35,762 bases of DNA. Origin: an uncultured Lachnospiraceae bacterium (GTDB lineage Bacteria > Bacillota > Clostridia > Lachnospirales > Lachnospiraceae). Of the stretch, positions 8,181 through 15,970 are shown piece by piece (within the stretch, counting starts at the first letter, position 1; every line of letters starts with the position of its first letter). The stretch covers positions 1 to 35,762 of the forward strand of contig CAKRJH010000020.1 in NCBI GenBank assembly GCA_934351255.1. The letters are read 5' to 3'. The notes below the pieces were generated by a model. It had not been told where the DNA came from and searched no databases. It was given only the letters and a program-made list of their open reading frames with translations. A program made the translations under genes and the position numbers.

Positions 8181-8980
8181 AAGTAATCGTGGTAGATGAT
8201 GAAAAGATGTCACTGGCTCTGCTTCAGGAACAGCTTGCCTCGATTTCATATGTGGAAGTGGTAGGAGCATTCCAGAAGAGTTCGGAGGCGCTGAGTTATG
8301 CAACGACACATGATGTGGACGTGGCGATCCTGGATGTCCAGATTGACAGGCTGGATGGCATTGAGCTGGGCAGTATCCTGCACAATGTCTGTCCGGATAT
8401 GCTGTTGATCTATGCCACCGGATTCGATCAGTACGCACTGCAGGCATACAGTCTTCATGCATTGGCGTATCTGCTCAAACCGTACAATCTGGCGGAACTG
8501 CGATATGCCATGGAGACTGCGCGCATGCTGTTCTCCATGCGTCGCGGAAAGAGGATCTTTGCCAGAACATTCGGGCATTTTGATCTGTATGTCGATGGAG
8601 AACCGATCATGTTCAAAAGTGGCAGAGCCAAAGAGATGCTGGCGATCCTGGTCGACCGGAAGGGTGGTACGGTCAGCACGGAACAGATGATCGCGCTGCT
8701 CTGGGAGGACCGTCCCAACGATGAAAAAAGTCAGAATCTGTGTTATAAGATCGGTAAGACGTTGGAAAAGGAACTGGAGGAAGCCGGTGCATCCAAAATT
8801 CTGATCAATTCCAGGGGCGTGCGCCGCGTCGACACGGAGCAGTTTGAATGTGATGTCTATCAGATGCTCGACGGCGATAAACAGAGGGCTCAGGAGTTTA
8901 CCGGCGAATATATGACCGAGTACAGCTGGGCCGAGGAGCGGATGGCTCTGCTCGAGAAGTATCTGTGGAATTCCATTTAA
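8177..8980 (+). CDS. Response regulator with SARP-like C-terminal domain
   Basis: This 267-aa protein has an intact receiver domain: acidic pair D7-D8, phospho-acceptor D53 (AILDVQ), T81 and K101 (LLKPYN). Residues about 132-215 form a winged-helix domain of the SARP type (FGHFDLYVDG, then a KEMLAILVDRKGG segment). The remaining 50 residues look like a short BTAD-like helical piece (FECDVYQML and EYSWAEERMALLEKYL). The start at 8177 is preferred over an ATG at 8165 because it forms the ATGA overlap with the upstream gene and follows GGAG at 8167-8170. Regulators of this build are common in Lachnospiraceae. No histidine kinase is encoded nearby, so its phosphodonor is unknown. It is the last gene of the exporter operon. 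Confidence 0.88.
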   Translation: MKVIVVDDEKMSLALLQEQLASISYVEVVGAFQKSSEALSYATTHDVDVAILDVQIDRLDGIELGSILHNVCPDMLLIYATGFDQYALQAYSLHALAYLLKPYNLAELRYAMETARMLFSMRRGKRIFARTFGHFDLYVDGEPIMFKSGRAKEMLAILVDRKGGTVSTEQMIALLWEDRPNDEKSQNLCYKIGKTLEKELEEAGASKILINSRGVRRVDTEQFECDVYQMLDGDKQRAQEFTGEYMTEYSWAEERMALLEKYLWNSI

Positions 8981-9037
8981 ATTCCATAATCCTTCCAGAG
9001 GTTGTCCTGTAAATATTTGTATACTTAGGGCAGAAAA

Positions 9038-9051
9038 ACGGCATTTGCCGT
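9038..9051 (+). other. Small hairpin in the leader of the Spo0A-like gene
   Basis: ACGGCA-TT-TGCCGT lies 7 nt upstream of the GGAGG ribosome binding site (9058-9062). A six-base-pair stem this close to the Shine-Dalgarno could affect translation or mRNA stability. I found no convincing sigma-A or sigma-H promoter in 8981-9037: TATACT at 9020-9025 has TTGTCC only 12 nt upstream. Confidence 0.4.
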
Positions 9052-9070
9052 AGAATGGAGGAGAATAGGG

Positions 9071-9877
9071 ATGGAAAATCAGACAACCCGGGTTATACTT
9101 GCAGATACCAATATACAGGAGAGGGAAAGTCGTCAGAAGGCATTACAGGAACGGGGAATGAATGTCATTTTGTCGACGGGTGACGGAAATAAAGTATTGG
9201 AAGCGTTGAGAAGCCGGCAGGTGGATTTACTGATCATGGATCTGGTTCTGCCCGGAAGTGACGGTCTCAGTATCCTGAAGGAACTGCAGAGCATGACGCT
9301 GCGCAGAAGACCGGTTGTCATGGTGATCACTGCGATGGGAATGAATGCGATGGTCGCACAGGCCATGCAGTGTGGGGCTGATTATTATCTGATGAAACCG
9401 CTTTCCAACAGGACACTTATGGTGCGCATACAGGAGCTGATGGATCTGGATGCCGTGCCGGTGACGCAGGTGGCGGAGCCGGTACATATCGCATGTGGCT
9501 GCTGGGGGCATGTGACGGGAGATCTCGAGCGTGACATCACCAACATTCTCCTGGAGATCGGTGTCCCGGCGCATATTAAGGGATACCAGTACATCCGCGA
9601 GGGTATCATGATCGCATTTTATGACCGTAATATGCTCCACTATATCACGAAATATCTGTATCCGACGATCGCACAGAAGTACAAGACTACATCCAGCAGT
9701 GTAGAGAGAACGATCCGTCATGCCATCGAGGTGGCATGGCGCAGAGGCGATTTGAAGATGCTCGAGGAGGTCTTTGGCAACACAGTCTGCAGCGGAAAGG
9801 GCAAGCCGACAAACTCCGAGTTTATGGCACTTCTGACCGATCGTCTGCTGCTGGAGTATCGCAGCCGTCCGGCCTAG
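9071..9877 (+). CDS. spo0A: Spo0A-family response regulator (probable paralogue)
   Basis: This 268-aa protein has a receiver domain (1-125) and the Spo0A-specific DNA-binding domain (about 150-265). Hallmarks of the latter are IGVPAHIKGYQY, the recognition helix region VERTIRHAIEVAW and GKPTNSEF. The phosphorylation Asp is D57 (LIMDLVLPG), with T87 and K109 kept. Only one residue of the usual N-terminal acidic pair is present (D12 followed by T13, where B. subtilis has two Asp). The Spo0A family controls entry into sporulation and stationary-phase genes. The gene is not next to spoIVB, the usual clostridial arrangement, so it may be a second copy rather than the main sporulation regulator. 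GGAGGAG (9058-9064) gives a firm start. Confidence 0.87.
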   Translation: MENQTTRVILADTNIQERESRQKALQERGMNVILSTGDGNKVLEALRSRQVDLLIMDLVLPGSDGLSILKELQSMTLRRRPVVMVITAMGMNAMVAQAMQCGADYYLMKPLSNRTLMVRIQELMDLDAVPVTQVAEPVHIACGCWGHVTGDLERDITNILLEIGVPAHIKGYQYIREGIMIAFYDRNMLHYITKYLYPTIAQKYKTTSSSVERTIRHAIEVAWRRGDLKMLEEVFGNTVCSGKGKPTNSEFMALLTDRLLLEYRSRPA

Positions 9878-9882
9878 AGAAC

Positions 9883-9911
9883 TTGACGCAGTGTGTCCCT
9901 TCATATATACT
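9883..9911 (+). promoter_or_regulatory. Promoter of gltA-putP
   Basis: TTGACG (9883-9888) and TATACT (9906-9911) have a 17-nt spacer. The -35 box begins only 6 nt after the spo0A-like stop codon. The -10 box is also the left arm of an inverted repeat (see 9906-9936). Confidence 0.88.
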
Positions 9912-9936
9912 GTAATTTGTGCTAATGTGCAGTATA
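9906..9936. promoter_or_regulatory. Inverted repeat covering the gltA -10 box and start point
   Basis: TATACTG (9906-9912) and CAGTATA (9930-9936) are perfect inverted arms separated by 17 nt. The placement over the -10 box and transcript start fits an operator for an unidentified repressor. Chance is possible for 7-bp arms. Confidence 0.45.
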
Positions 9937-9958
9937 GAGAAAAGAAGGAGGGAAATAC

Positions 9959-11362
9959 ATGAGTGAAAATTCAATGATGGACCTGAGTGAACAGTTGGAC
10001 GCTAAGTTTGAAGAACTGGTGGAGAACTGTATGAGATCAGGTGCCATTGATCTAAACCTCTATCAAGAATATGATGTAAAGAGAGGACTTCGTGACAGCA
10101 ACGGTAAGGGTGTACTGACCGGTCTGACGGAGATTTCGGATGTCGTGGGATTTAAGCTGGTGGATGGCGTGAAGGAGCCGGCGGACGGACAGTTGTTCTA
10201 TCAGGGGATCAGTGTGGATTCGCTGGTCGACATTCGCAGAAATCAGCGGTACGCCTTTGAGGAGGCAACCTACCTGTTACTGTTTGGAATACTTCCGACA
10301 CAGGAGCAGTTGAGTGCCTTTGTTGAAATCCTGACCTCTCTGCAGGAACTTTCCGGTAAATTCCTGCGCGATGTTATCATGAAAAAACCAAGCCGCAATC
10401 TGATGAACGGCTTACAGAAAAGTGTTCTGAATTTATATTCTTACGATGATGATCCGGATTCTATCGATGTACCAAACGTACTGCGCCAGTCTCTGCAGTT
10501 GATCGCAAAACTGCCGCTGATTGCCGTATACAATTATCATGCATATCGTCATTTCCATCTTGACGACAATCTTGTCATCAAGAGACCGGAACCGGGATAT
10601 TCCACCGCGGAGAACATTCTGTATATGCTCCGCCCGGATGGACAGTTTACACCGCTGGAGGCAAGAGTGCTTGATGCAGCCCTTGTGCTGCACGCAGAGC
10701 ATGGTGGCGGTAACAACTCGACATTTACCAATCACGTGGTGACCTCATCCGGTACCGATACATATTCTGCAGTGGCAGCATCCATTGCGTCACTGAAGGG
10801 ACCGCGTCACGGCGGTGCGAACCTCAAGGTTCAGCTCATGTTTGACGATCTGAAAAAATATTGTGATGGTGATCTGTCGGATGAGAAGATCACAGAGTAT
10901 CTGCAGAAGGTGCTCAAGGGAGAAGCCTTTGACCACAGCGGACTGATCTACGGTATGGGACATGCTGTCTATACCCTGTCCGATCCAAGAGAGGTGATCC
11001 TGAAGAACTTTGCCAGTGAACTGGCCAAAGAAAAGGGCATGGAGAAGGAATTTGAATTGTACGAAAATGTAGAATCCATTTCAGCATCTCTGCTTTCCAA
11101 GAGGCGTCATGTCGTGAAGCCTGTCTGTGCCAATGTAGATTTCTACAGTGGATTTGTATATACAATGCTTGGCATTCCGAGGGAGCTGTTTACCCCGTTC
11201 TTCGCGCTGTCACGTATCTCCGGATGGAGTGCGCACCGCCTGGAGGAGCTGGTAAACAGAGGAAAGATCATCCGTCCGGCATACAAGTATGTGGGACACC
11301 ATGTGCCATATGAGGACCGCGATCACCGCCAGGGACGCAAGACAGAGGATTCATCGAACTGA
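9959..11362 (+). CDS. gltA: Citrate synthase
   Basis: This enzyme of 467 aa condenses acetyl-CoA and oxaloacetate to citrate, the first step toward 2-oxoglutarate and glutamate in a fermentative anaerobe. Catalytic residues are recognisable: H248 in AEHGGGNNSTF, H284 in GPRHGGAN and D394 in NVDFYSG. The GMGHAVYTLSDPR segment (333-345) has Ala after the His where many enzymes have Arg; I recall this variant in other clostridial citrate synthases. A 2-methylcitrate synthase cannot be excluded. The N-terminal 40 residues extend beyond the compact bacterial form. AAGGAGG (9945-9951) sits 7 nt before the ATG. It is co-transcribed with the symporter 26 nt downstream. Confidence 0.95.
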   Translation: MSENSMMDLSEQLDAKFEELVENCMRSGAIDLNLYQEYDVKRGLRDSNGKGVLTGLTEISDVVGFKLVDGVKEPADGQLFYQGISVDSLVDIRRNQRYAFEEATYLLLFGILPTQEQLSAFVEILTSLQELSGKFLRDVIMKKPSRNLMNGLQKSVLNLYSYDDDPDSIDVPNVLRQSLQLIAKLPLIAVYNYHAYRHFHLDDNLVIKRPEPGYSTAENILYMLRPDGQFTPLEARVLDAALVLHAEHGGGNNSTFTNHVVTSSGTDTYSAVAASIASLKGPRHGGANLKVQLMFDDLKKYCDGDLSDEKITEYLQKVLKGEAFDHSGLIYGMGHAVYTLSDPREVILKNFASELAKEKGMEKEFELYENVESISASLLSKRRHVVKPVCANVDFYSGFVYTMLGIPRELFTPFFALSRISGWSAHRLEELVNRGKIIRPAYKYVGHHVPYEDRDHRQGRKTEDSSN

Positions 11363-11388
11363 ATTACAAAGGAGAATGGAGGAACAAC

Positions 11389-12948
11389 ATGTCAAAAAGT
11401 AGTATGATAGCCGTGCTGATCGCCTTTGCAGCGTATCTGTTAGTCATGATCGGTGTCGGTATCTGGTCTATGAAGAAAACTAACAGCACGGAGGACTATA
11501 TTCTGGGAGGCCGTGGTCTGGGAGGCTGGGTCGCTGCATTGTCTGCGCAGGCATCGGATATGAGCGGATGGCTGCTGATGGGACTGCCGGGATCGATCTA
11601 TGCGCTGGGAACCGGCCAGTTCTGGATCGCAATCGGTTTGGGAATCGGTACGATCGCCAACTGGCTGCTTGTCTCCAAGAGACTGCGCCGTTATACGATC
11701 GTGGCCAATAACTCGCTGACCCTGCCGGAATTTTTTGAGAACCGTTACCACGACAAAAAGAAGATCCTGCTGACGATTTCTTCCGCAGTGATCGTTGTCT
11801 TTTTCCTGGTTTATACTGCGTCAGCGCTGGCATCCGGAGGAAAACTGTTCAATACTGTCTTCCATGTGGATTATCATATCGCGCTGGTGATCGGTGCAGC
11901 AGTTATCCTGATCTATACCTTTATGGGTGGATTCCTGGCTGTGTGTACCACGGACTTTATTCAGGGTACTATGATGCTGATCGGACTGCTGGTGGTTCCA
12001 ATCGCAGCATATGCGCTTGTAAGCGGCAATCTGGGAGGCCTGATTGACCAGGCCAATGCGGCTGCCGGATATACGGGAACCCGTGAGCAGTATCTGAGCC
12101 TGTTTTACAATGGTGGAAAGCCATATACACTGGTAGAGATCCTTTCGCAGGTGGCGTGGGGACTGGGATATTTTGGAATGCCTCATATCCTGGTGCGTTT
12201 TATGGCGATCCGTGATGAAAAAGAGATCAAAAAATCAAGTTGTATTGCGATCGTATGGGTGATCCTTTCCCTGACCGCAGCATGTGCGATCGGTGTGCTG
12301 GGACGTGCCTATCTGTTCCCAACAGTTCTTGGGACTGAGGGGCAGGCATCCTCAGAGAGCGTATTTATCTCTATGATCCAGAAGGTCTTTACACAGGATC
12401 TGCATCTTGCCTTTATCGGCGGACTGTTTTTGTGTGGTATCCTGGCTGCGATCATGTCCACCGCGGATTCACAGCTTCTGGTGTGTGCATCTTCGGTATC
12501 CAAAGATATCTATAAGAATATTATTAAAAAGGATGCCACAGACCGTAAGGTGTTAAATGTCAGCCGTATCACGGTATTTGTGGTGGCACTCCTCGCGTTT
12601 GCCATTGCGTGGGATCCAAACTCCAGTGTTATGGTGCTGGTATCTGACGCCTGGGCAGGACTCGGTGCTGCATTTGGTCCGGCGGTATTGCTGTCCCTGT
12701 TCTGGAAACGTGCCAATATGCAGGGAACCGCAGCCGGTATTCTCTCCGGTGGATTGACGGTCATCATCTGGGATTACATTCCACTGGTGTCCGGACAGAC
12801 ATTGAGTGCGGGGACCGGAGTGTATTCGCTGCTCCCGGGATTTGCTATCAGTATTGTGTTTATTGTGGTAGTAAGCCTGCTCACCAAAGCACCGGACGAG
12901 TCTGTGCTGGAGGAGTATGAAAAAGTAAATCAGTATACAGAAGCCTGA
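11389..12948 (+). CDS. putP: Sodium:solute symporter, probably Na+/proline (PutP type)
   Basis: This 519-aa inner-membrane transporter belongs to the SSS family, with about 13 hydrophobic helices. Family signatures include TEDYILGGRGLGGWVAALS near residues 33-52, a SDMSGWLLMGLPG segment in the Na+/substrate region, and GILAAIMSTADSQLLV near 350, the conserved helix of PutP-like proteins. The overall sequence resembles PutP more than pantothenate or glucose symporters, but substrate choice in this family is hard to read. GGAGG (11378-11382) lies 6 nt before the ATG. It shares an operon with gltA, so import of proline (a glutamate-family amino acid) may be coordinated with citrate production. 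The unit ends in a strong hairpin at 12968-13006. Confidence 0.9.
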   Translation: MSKSSMIAVLIAFAAYLLVMIGVGIWSMKKTNSTEDYILGGRGLGGWVAALSAQASDMSGWLLMGLPGSIYALGTGQFWIAIGLGIGTIANWLLVSKRLRRYTIVANNSLTLPEFFENRYHDKKKILLTISSAVIVVFFLVYTASALASGGKLFNTVFHVDYHIALVIGAAVILIYTFMGGFLAVCTTDFIQGTMMLIGLLVVPIAAYALVSGNLGGLIDQANAAAGYTGTREQYLSLFYNGGKPYTLVEILSQVAWGLGYFGMPHILVRFMAIRDEKEIKKSSCIAIVWVILSLTAACAIGVLGRAYLFPTVLGTEGQASSESVFISMIQKVFTQDLHLAFIGGLFLCGILAAIMSTADSQLLVCASSVSKDIYKNIIKKDATDRKVLNVSRITVFVVALLAFAIAWDPNSSVMVLVSDAWAGLGAAFGPAVLLSLFWKRANMQGTAAGILSGGLTVIIWDYIPLVSGQTLSAGTGVYSLLPGFAISIVFIVVVSLLTKAPDESVLEEYEKVNQYTEA

Positions 12949-12967
12949 TTAAAAAGAAACTGTTATG

Positions 12968-13006
12968 TATGCCGGCGTCACTGGAAGTGACGCTGGCATA
13001 TTTTTT
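12968..13006. terminator. Strong terminator, probably bidirectional
   Basis: A 15-bp stem (12968-12982 with 12986-13000, one G-T wobble) closes on a GGA loop and is followed by T6. Read on the minus strand, the A-rich stretch at 12950-12958 gives a T-rich tail as well, so it can also end the minus-strand ABC operon. The permease stop codon (12978-12980) lies inside the stem. Confidence 0.93.
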
Positions 13007-13769
13007 CCAGCAGAGAAATGAGCAGGTACAGGGCGGTGGAGATCAGGCAGAGGATGACGATGGGCATCAGAACCAGATCCAGCTTGAAGACCTGGCTGCC
13101 GTATGTGATCAGATAGCCCAGTCCGGCACGGGCTGCCAGAAATTCGCCAATGATGACGCCGACCAGTGTCAGGCCAATGTCAACCTTCATCACGCTGATC
13201 AGTGTGGGGATATTGCCGGGGAGGATCAGTTTGGTCAGGATATCCCGTTTGCTGCCACCGAGGGTGCGCAGCATTTTTATTTTTTCGGGATCCATTTCCT
13301 GAAAGGCATGATACAGGGTGATGGTGGTGCTGAATACTGCCATGGAGACCGCCGCGACGATGATCGTCTTCATGTTATTGCCCAGCCAGACGATAAAGAC
13401 CGGTGCAAGAGCCGTCTTGGGAAGACTGTTCAGAGCCACCAGATAAGGTTCCAGAACCTGTGAGATCTGTTGGTTCCACCACAGGATGACTGCCAGTGCG
13501 ATGCCGAGGACCAGAACCAGAAAGAAACTGAGGAAGGTTTCGGACAATGTGACCCAGATATGGTGGAACAGAGTGCCATCTGCCGTCATGCTGAGAAAGC
13601 AGGCGGCAATTCGGCCGGGACTGCTGAAGATGAACGGATCGATCACGCCACGGCGGGCACAGAATTCCCACAGAAAGATAAAAAGCGAGAGTAGGAGGAC
13701 GCGCCAGATATTCACCTGGATTTTCTGGCGTTTTCTTTTGCGTAAATAATCTTGTTGTTTCTGGCTCAT
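12978..13769 (-). CDS. ABC transporter permease, NitT/TauT (SsuC/ThiX-like) type
   Basis: This 263-aa membrane protein has six predicted helices. The EAA-like coupling segment is visible in the middle (RTLGGSKRDILTKLILPGNIP), as in SsuC/TauC permeases. These proteins import aliphatic sulfonates, taurine, nitrate, or thiamine or riboflavin precursors; the substrate is not readable here. The start overlaps the ATPase stop codon by 4 nt (ATGA), implying translational coupling. No substrate-binding lipoprotein is adjacent, although this class normally needs one, so it must be encoded elsewhere or shared. The 3' end runs into the bidirectional terminator. Confidence 0.9.
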   Translation of the reverse strand: MSQKQQDYLRKRKRQKIQVNIWRVLLLSLFIFLWEFCARRGVIDPFIFSSPGRIAACFLSMTADGTLFHHIWVTLSETFLSFFLVLVLGIALAVILWWNQQISQVLEPYLVALNSLPKTALAPVFIVWLGNNMKTIIVAAVSMAVFSTTITLYHAFQEMDPEKIKMLRTLGGSKRDILTKLILPGNIPTLISVMKVDIGLTLVGVIIGEFLAARAGLGYLITYGSQVFKLDLVLMPIVILCLISTALYLLISLLEKICQRHFQ

Positions 13770-14515
13770 GGGTTTAACTCCTTCCAGATCTGATTAAAGT
13801 AAGCGGAAAATTCCGGAGTCTGTCTGGCCTGGAATGGCCCGACGCGCTGTCCGGGAGCGTAGGTCAGATGGATTGGAATTTCTGTCTGTACCGTGGCAGG
13901 TCTGGCGGTCAGAACGAGAACACGGTCTGCCATGCTGATCGCTTCGGAGATATCATGGGTGATCAGCAGGGCAGTCTTGTTCTCCTGGCGGATGATCTGC
14001 CAGATATCTTCGGATACAGAGAGACGGGTCTGATAGTCCAGCGCCGAGAATGGTTCATCGAGCAGGAGCAGATCCGGATCCTGGATCAGGGTGCGGATCA
14101 GTGCGGCTCTCTGGCGCATTCCACCGGACAGGGCGTCGGGTTTTGCCTGTGTGAAGTCTTTCAGACCGTAGCGGTGCAGAAGCTCCAGCAGACGATTCTT
14201 CTTGGCAGGCAGCTCATGGTGGAGGACCGGGCCGAGTGCAACATTTTGAAATGTATTTCTCCATTCCAAAAGGTGATCTTTCTGAAGCATGTATCCGATC
14301 CGGAGACCCGGGGGAGTGACAAGATGGCCTTCATCCGGTGTCAGAAGCCCGCAGATCAGGGACAGCAGTGTAGATTTGCCACAGCCGCTGGGACCCACAA
14401 TGGCTACGAATTCACCGGGGGCGATTGAAAAGTGAAGATGCTCTAATACGTTCGTTTCGCCTTTGTCACTGTGATAGGCATAGGAGAGGTTTTGCACTTC
14501 TAACAGTGATTTCAT
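13766..14515 (-). CDS. ABC transporter ATP-binding protein, NitT/TauT (SsuB-like) type
   Basis: This 249-aa nucleotide-binding subunit powers the permease downstream. Motifs in order are Walker A GPSGCGKST, Q-loop YMLQKDHL, signature LSGGMRQR, Walker B LLLLDEPFSALD and switch ITHDISEA. The ATG at 14515 is chosen over an upstream in-frame ATG because a GGAGG lies about 6 nt before it on the minus strand. The leader 14516-14600 shows no TPP, FMN or SAM riboswitch that I can recognise, so neither thiamine- nor riboflavin-related uptake gets support from regulation. Confidence 0.93.
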   Translation of the reverse strand: MKSLLEVQNLSYAYHSDKGETNVLEHLHFSIAPGEFVAIVGPSGCGKSTLLSLICGLLTPDEGHLVTPPGLRIGYMLQKDHLLEWRNTFQNVALGPVLHHELPAKKNRLLELLHRYGLKDFTQAKPDALSGGMRQRAALIRTLIQDPDLLLLDEPFSALDYQTRLSVSEDIWQIIRQENKTALLITHDISEAISMADRVLVLTARPATVQTEIPIHLTYAPGQRVGPFQARQTPEFSAYFNQIWKELNP

Positions 14516-14679
14516 GGGTACCTCCAGAGTATTGTAACTATAATGTACTATATGCAATTTTTAAAAATGAGTGTCAGTGCGCACACTGGAATGGATGAAT
14601 AGAAAACAAGCTTCTGGATATACTGAGAGTGGACACTGTTAACCAAACGCGCCGGACGGCGCAGAAAAGAGGCATGATT

Positions 14680-15042
14680 ATGAGAAAGAAAAGATGGATG
14701 ATTGCAGCGGTATTATGTCTGATGATGGCAGGAATGACCTCCTGCGGAAATGACGATACCAACAACTCTGTCACCTCAGGTGCCACCTCAGCTCCGGAAG
14801 CTTCCGCAACCCAGGGAACCATGACGGATGATCCGGACCGCGACACAGACAATGTCATCGATGATGTGGAAGATGGCGCAAAAGACGTCATTGACGGTGC
14901 CGGTGATGCGGTCAAGGATGTCGGAGATGGCGTTGGTGATGCCGTAAAGGATGCAGGGAATGCTGTAGATAATGCCACAGATGATGTGACGGGCACAGGT
15001 GCGGGAAACAGCACAAACGGATCAAACAGCACCAACCGATAG
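14680..15042 (+). CDS. Small acidic lipoprotein with Ala/Asp/Gly-rich repeats
   Basis: This 120-aa protein has a basic start (MRKKR), a hydrophobic stretch and a lipobox ending MAGMTSC near residue 24, so it is probably lipid-anchored outside the membrane. After a Ser/Thr-rich linker, residues about 60-105 are degenerate repeats of the type DAVKDVGDGVG, an amphipathic acidic pattern, followed by an Asn/Ser/Thr tail. The ATG at 14680 follows GAGG (14669-14672) by 7 nt; an ATG at 14674 is too close to it. No enzymatic motif is present and the function is unknown. It is flanked by minus-strand genes and seems to be transcribed alone. Confidence 0.75.
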   Translation: MRKKRWMIAAVLCLMMAGMTSCGNDDTNNSVTSGATSAPEASATQGTMTDDPDRDTDNVIDDVEDGAKDVIDGAGDAVKDVGDGVGDAVKDAGNAVDNATDDVTGTGAGNSTNGSNSTNR

Positions 15043-15049
15043 TAACGAG

Positions 15050-15094
15050 ACCGGGACTAAAGATCGATCACATAGAGATAACTGTCCCGGTTTT
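15050..15094 (+). terminator. Possible terminator after the lipoprotein gene
   Basis: ACCGGGAC (15050-15057) pairs with GTCCCGGT (15084-15091), followed by three more T (TTTT at 15091-15094). The 26-nt loop is large and the right arm lies within the 3' end of the GNAT gene, so this is a weak call. Confidence 0.4.
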
Positions 15095-15938
15095 CGTACA
15101 TAAGATCACCGGTACGGTGCATACCCAGAGAGCGGGCAAGATTCAGGGAACGCTCATTGTCCTTGACGATCACTGCAACGATCCGGTGGATGTCGAGTTC
15201 CTCTCTGGCAAATGCGAAGACACCCAGACAGGCTTCTCTGGCCAGTCCACGGCCCCAGTATGTCGTATCCAGATAGTAGGAGAGCATCATCTGATCCTCC
15301 CCCAGAAGGGAATGCTGTTCCAGACCGCAGCGGCCGATCAGGAGATCCTGTCCCGGATGCCCGGGATCCCGGAAAAAGATGCCCCAGAGCCCATATCCGT
15401 AGAATGTGTAGATATGACGGATATAGAACCGATGTTTGATCTTTTCCAGAGCGGGATCATCCTTCATATCGGAGATATATGCCCGGACAAGGGGTTCCTG
15501 GCAGATTCTGTGAAGGCTGTCAATGTCTTCGACGGTCAGTTCACGGAGTATGATGTGCTCACCCTCATAGATGGTGACGGGAAGGCCCTGGCTGCGTTTC
15601 CACACATTTTCCAGAAAAGAAACGTCCAGATAGACAAAACTTTCCACGACAATATCTGCTTTGGCCAGATGCGCTGACGGATGCGTCGGGTCATAATAGC
15701 CGATGCATGCCATACCAAGTGCCGATGCCTGTTCCAGATACTCCGGTCTGCCGGAGATAAAGAGACATTCCGCGTATGTGTATTCAGACTCTGTGAAACC
15801 GCGGGCCCTGGCCGGATCAATGTCCAGACAGTCATAACCGGTGGAGCGGCTCTGTTCCTGAAGCCGCCTGACGGCTTTTTTTTCTACTTCTGTCAGCAGT
15901 TCCGGAAGTGACAGATCCCAGATGATTTTTTTTAACAT
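15057..15938 (-). CDS. HAD-like domain fused to GNAT N-acetyltransferase
   Basis: This 293-aa protein is an apparent two-domain fusion. Residues about 120-293 are a RimJ/RimL-type GNAT domain: the start is IILRELTVEDIDSLHRI, the acetyl-CoA loop is YWGRGLAREA, and the end is NERSLNLARSLGMHRTG. Residues 1-115 resemble the C-terminal half of a HAD phosphatase (ISGRPEYLEQASALGMACIGYYD, then ADIVVESFVYL), but the nucleophile motif DxD is not visible at the N-terminus, so this part is probably not catalytic. The acetylation target is unknown. A weak promoter may exist at TTTGCC (15974-15979) and TATAGA (15952-15957), read on minus, which would place its -35 box in the first copy of the 109-bp repeat. 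Confidence 0.8.
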   Translation of the reverse strand: MLKKIIWDLSLPELLTEVEKKAVRRLQEQSRSTGYDCLDIDPARARGFTESEYTYAECLFISGRPEYLEQASALGMACIGYYDPTHPSAHLAKADIVVESFVYLDVSFLENVWKRSQGLPVTIYEGEHIILRELTVEDIDSLHRICQEPLVRAYISDMKDDPALEKIKHRFYIRHIYTFYGYGLWGIFFRDPGHPGQDLLIGRCGLEQHSLLGEDQMMLSYYLDTTYWGRGLAREACLGVFAFAREELDIHRIVAVIVKDNERSLNLARSLGMHRTGDLMYENRDSYLYVIDL

Positions 15939-15970
15939 AAGGATTCCCCAATCTATAGATATTTATGTTT

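Noticed and set aside
8966..8986. Inverted repeat TGGAATT/AATTCCA at the end of the SARP regulator gene
   Set aside because: The stem is short, AT-rich and lacks a T-run, so it is not supported as a terminator.
14516..14600. TPP or FMN riboswitch before the ABC transporter genes
   Set aside because: I could not find the conserved cores on the minus strand.
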